From Niveispirillum sp. (GTDB lineage Bacteria; Pseudomonadota; Alphaproteobacteria; Azospirillales; Azospirillaceae): 6,456 nt of DNA. The stretch's first letter is position 1; each line of letters begins with the position of its first letter. The notes beneath the pieces are model-generated. The model was not told the DNA's origin, made no database searches, and worked only from the letters and a program-made list of their open reading frames with translations. Shown in pieces: positions 4,671 to 6,456 of the stretch. Location of the stretch: the NCBI GenBank assembly GCA_016463045.1, contig JAEMSB010000280.1, positions 1-6,456 of the forward strand, written 5' to 3'. Position numbers and translations under genes: made by a program.

Positions 4671-6456
4671 GTGATTCGTAATCTCCCCTCCTGTGCCCTG
4701 ATGGCGGGCGCCCTGTTCCTGTCAATGACCGGTCATGCCGGCGCGCAGGAGAAGATCGACTTGCAGGTACTGGCCACCACCGACCTGCATATGTATTTGG
4801 AGGATTACGATTATTATGCCGACAAGCCGGATGCCGGTGTCGGTCTGGTGCGCGTCACCCCGCTGATCCGGGCGGCACGCGCTGCCAACCCCAATACGCT
4901 GCTGCTGGATAATGGCGATCTTATCCAGGGCACACCCATGGGCGACTGGGTCGTGCGCGAGCGCGGCGTGGGCAAGGACAAGCCCACCCATCCCGCCATG
5001 GCCACCATGAACCTGCTGGGCTATGACGCCGCCGTCCTGGGCAATCACGAATTCAATTTCGGCTTGGACGTGCTGCACAATGTCTATGCAGGGGCAAAGT
5101 TCCCCGTGTTGGCGGGCAATGTCTTCAAGGTTGATGGCGACAAGGACCCGGCCAACGACCCCACCCTCTACCCGGCCTATGTCATCCAGGAACGCACCCT
5201 GGTCGATGACAAGGGCGCCAAGCATAAGGTGAAGGTGGGCATCCTGGGCCTGCTGACCCCGCAGATCATGACCTGGGACAAGGACAAGCTGGAAGGCCGC
5301 GTCACCACCCGGGACATTATCGATATGGCCAATGTCTATGTCCCGCGCATGAAAAAGGAAGGGGCCGATGTCATCATCGTCCTGTCCCATTCGGGCCTGT
5401 CCTTCTTCCCGCGCGAAGGGGGCGAGGAAAACATCTCCAACGCCCTGACCGAGGTGGCGGGCGTCGATGCCGTCATCACGGGCCACAGCCACCGTGTCTT
5501 CCCCGGCAAGGATTATGAGGGTCTGCCCAAGGCCGACCTTGCCAAGGGCACCATCAATGGCAAGCCGCTGGTGATGTCCGGTTCCTATGGCAGCCATCTG
5601 GGCATGATCCAGTTGAAGTTGGAAAAGAAGGGCAAGGGCTGGCAGGTCGTGGAGGGCACGGCCATGGCCAAGCCCATACAGGAACGCCAGGATGGCCGCA
5701 TGGTGGTGGCCGAACCCGACGCCGAGGTTGGCACCCTGCTGGCCCCCAGCCATCAGGGCACGCTGGATTATGTCCGCCGCCCCGTGGGCAAGGTGACGGC
5801 CCGCATCCATTCCTATTTCTCCTTCCTGGGCGATAGCGCCGGGGTGGAGCTGGTGGCCGAGGCGCAGCGGGCCTATGTGGCGCGTGCCCTGGCCGGGACG
5901 GAGCTGGCCGCTCTGCCCATCCTGTCGGCGGCAGCACCGTTCAAGTCGGGCGGGCGGCCGGGTCCGGCCTTCTATACCGACATTGCCGCGGGCAGCGTGG
6001 CCATCCGCAATGTCGCCGACCTTTATGTCTATCCCAACCAACTGGCCGTCGTGAAACTGACGGGCGCGCAGGTGCGCGACTGGCTGGAAATGTCGTCCCG
6101 CGCCCTGTCGGTCATTGATGCCAACAAGAAGGAGCCGCAGTCGCTGGTGAATGTCCGGGTGCCCGCCTATTCCTTCGACATTATCGACGGTGTGACCTAC
6201 AGCATCGACCTGACGCAGCCCGAACGGTTCGACCGCGATGGCAAGCTGGCCAATGACAAGGCACACCGCATCAAGGACCTGATGTTCCAGGGCAAGCCCA
6301 TTGACGACAAACAGGAGTTCCTGGTCGTCACCAATAATTACCGCGCCAATGGCGGCGGTTCGGTGCCGGGCCTGGATGGCAGCACCGTCGTTTACCAGTC
6401 GCCCGACACGGTGCAGTCGGCCATCATCGAATATATCCGCGCCAAGGGCGTGGTGG
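4671..6456 (+). CDS. cpdB: Periplasmic 2',3'-cyclic-nucleotide 2'-phosphodiesterase/3'-nucleotidase (CpdB), 3' end beyond the window
   Basis: 595 residues are visible of a protein that is 647 residues in E. coli, so only the C-terminal end is missing. CpdB opens 2',3'-cyclic nucleotides from RNA decay to 3'-nucleotides and then removes the phosphate, letting cells use external nucleotides. Residues 1-25 are a signal peptide (cleavage after AGA), giving periplasmic export. The metallophosphatase domain (about 30-345) has the full two-metal set: D38 and H40 (TTDLH), D83 (DNGDLIQG), N125-H126-E127 (LGNHEFNFG), H240 (LSHSG) and H272/H274 (GHSHRVFPGKD). The 5'-nucleotidase C-terminal substrate-binding domain follows (about 375-570), with AAPFKSGGR around 421-429, ADLYVYPN at 449-456, the aromatic-stacking region YSFDIIDGVTY at 500-510 and NNYRANGGG at 555-563. 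The match to E. coli CpdB is strong throughout, above that expected for UshA. It is divergent from the receptor gene; control by the nearby Pho-box-like array is possible but the array faces the other way. Confidence 0.93.
   Translation, partial: MIRNLPSCALMAGALFLSMTGHAGAQEKIDLQVLATTDLHMYLEDYDYYADKPDAGVGLVRVTPLIRAARAANPNTLLLDNGDLIQGTPMGDWVVRERGVGKDKPTHPAMATMNLLGYDAAVLGNHEFNFGLDVLHNVYAGAKFPVLAGNVFKVDGDKDPANDPTLYPAYVIQERTLVDDKGAKHKVKVGILGLLTPQIMTWDKDKLEGRVTTRDIIDMANVYVPRMKKEGADVIIVLSHSGLSFFPREGGEENISNALTEVAGVDAVITGHSHRVFPGKDYEGLPKADLAKGTINGKPLVMSGSYGSHLGMIQLKLEKKGKGWQVVEGTAMAKPIQERQDGRMVVAEPDAEVGTLLAPSHQGTLDYVRRPVGKVTARIHSYFSFLGDSAGVELVAEAQRAYVARALAGTELAALPILSAAAPFKSGGRPGPAFYTDIAAGSVAIRNVADLYVYPNQLAVVKLTGAQVRDWLEMSSRALSVIDANKKEPQSLVNVRVPAYSFDIIDGVTYSIDLTQPERFDRDGKLANDKAHRIKDLMFQGKPIDDKQEFLVVTNNYRANGGGSVPGLDGSTVVYQSPDTVQSAIIEYIRAKGVV

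Noticed and set aside
4722..6266. A 514-codon open frame on the minus strand across cpdB
   Set aside because: It is again in codon register opposite cpdB and stops at the first TCA codon (Ser18). The plus frame carries all CpdB metal-binding motifs.
1..6456. Mobile elements, CRISPR arrays, tRNA or rRNA genes
   Set aside because: No transposase or integrase motifs, no spaced direct repeats, no cloverleaf or rRNA signature on either strand.

Overview
The sequence reads as chromosomal DNA from a high-GC Gram-negative bacterium. A large outer-membrane TonB-dependent receptor and a periplasmic nucleotidase establish the Gram-negative envelope. Overall codon style, with almost no TTA, CTA or TCA codons in the two long genes, fits an alphaproteobacterium, perhaps Rhodospirillales/Azospirillaceae. 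That placement is an inference; no rRNA or other taxonomic marker is present.

Layout: (1) positions 1-497, minus strand: 5' part of an inner-membrane MgtC/DUF4010-family protein that runs off the left edge. (2) 498-623: a spacer with a long imperfect hairpin directly behind the stop codon of the next gene. (3) 624-962, minus strand: a small single-domain PilZ protein with both c-di-GMP-binding motifs intact. (4) 963-1116: a spacer holding a strong UUCG-loop terminator for the gene to its right. (5) 1117-4389, minus strand: a complete 1090-residue Oar-like TonB-dependent receptor with a carboxypeptidase-regulatory-like N-terminal domain. (6) 4390-4670: a 281-bp divergent regulatory region. (7) 4671 to the right edge, plus strand: cpdB, the periplasmic 2',3'-cyclic-nucleotide 2'-phosphodiesterase/3'-nucleotidase, lacking only its C-terminal end.

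The main point of interest is the divergent region. On the strand of the receptor gene, four 7-bp units at an exact 11-bp period (4481 down to 4442) resemble PhoB-binding Pho-box half-sites; the first two match the E. coli Pho box consensus at 15 of 18 positions. CpdB releases nucleosides and phosphate from RNA breakdown products. The pairing therefore suggests a phosphate-starvation module: the receptor would import a phosphorus-containing or starvation-related substrate across the outer membrane and CpdB would process nucleotides in the periplasm. The receptor's substrate and the regulation of cpdB by the same boxes are not shown by the sequence.

The other genes look ordinary. I see no mobile element, CRISPR array, tRNA or rRNA, and no strong evidence for an undescribed system beyond the possible Pho-controlled receptor/nucleotidase pair.
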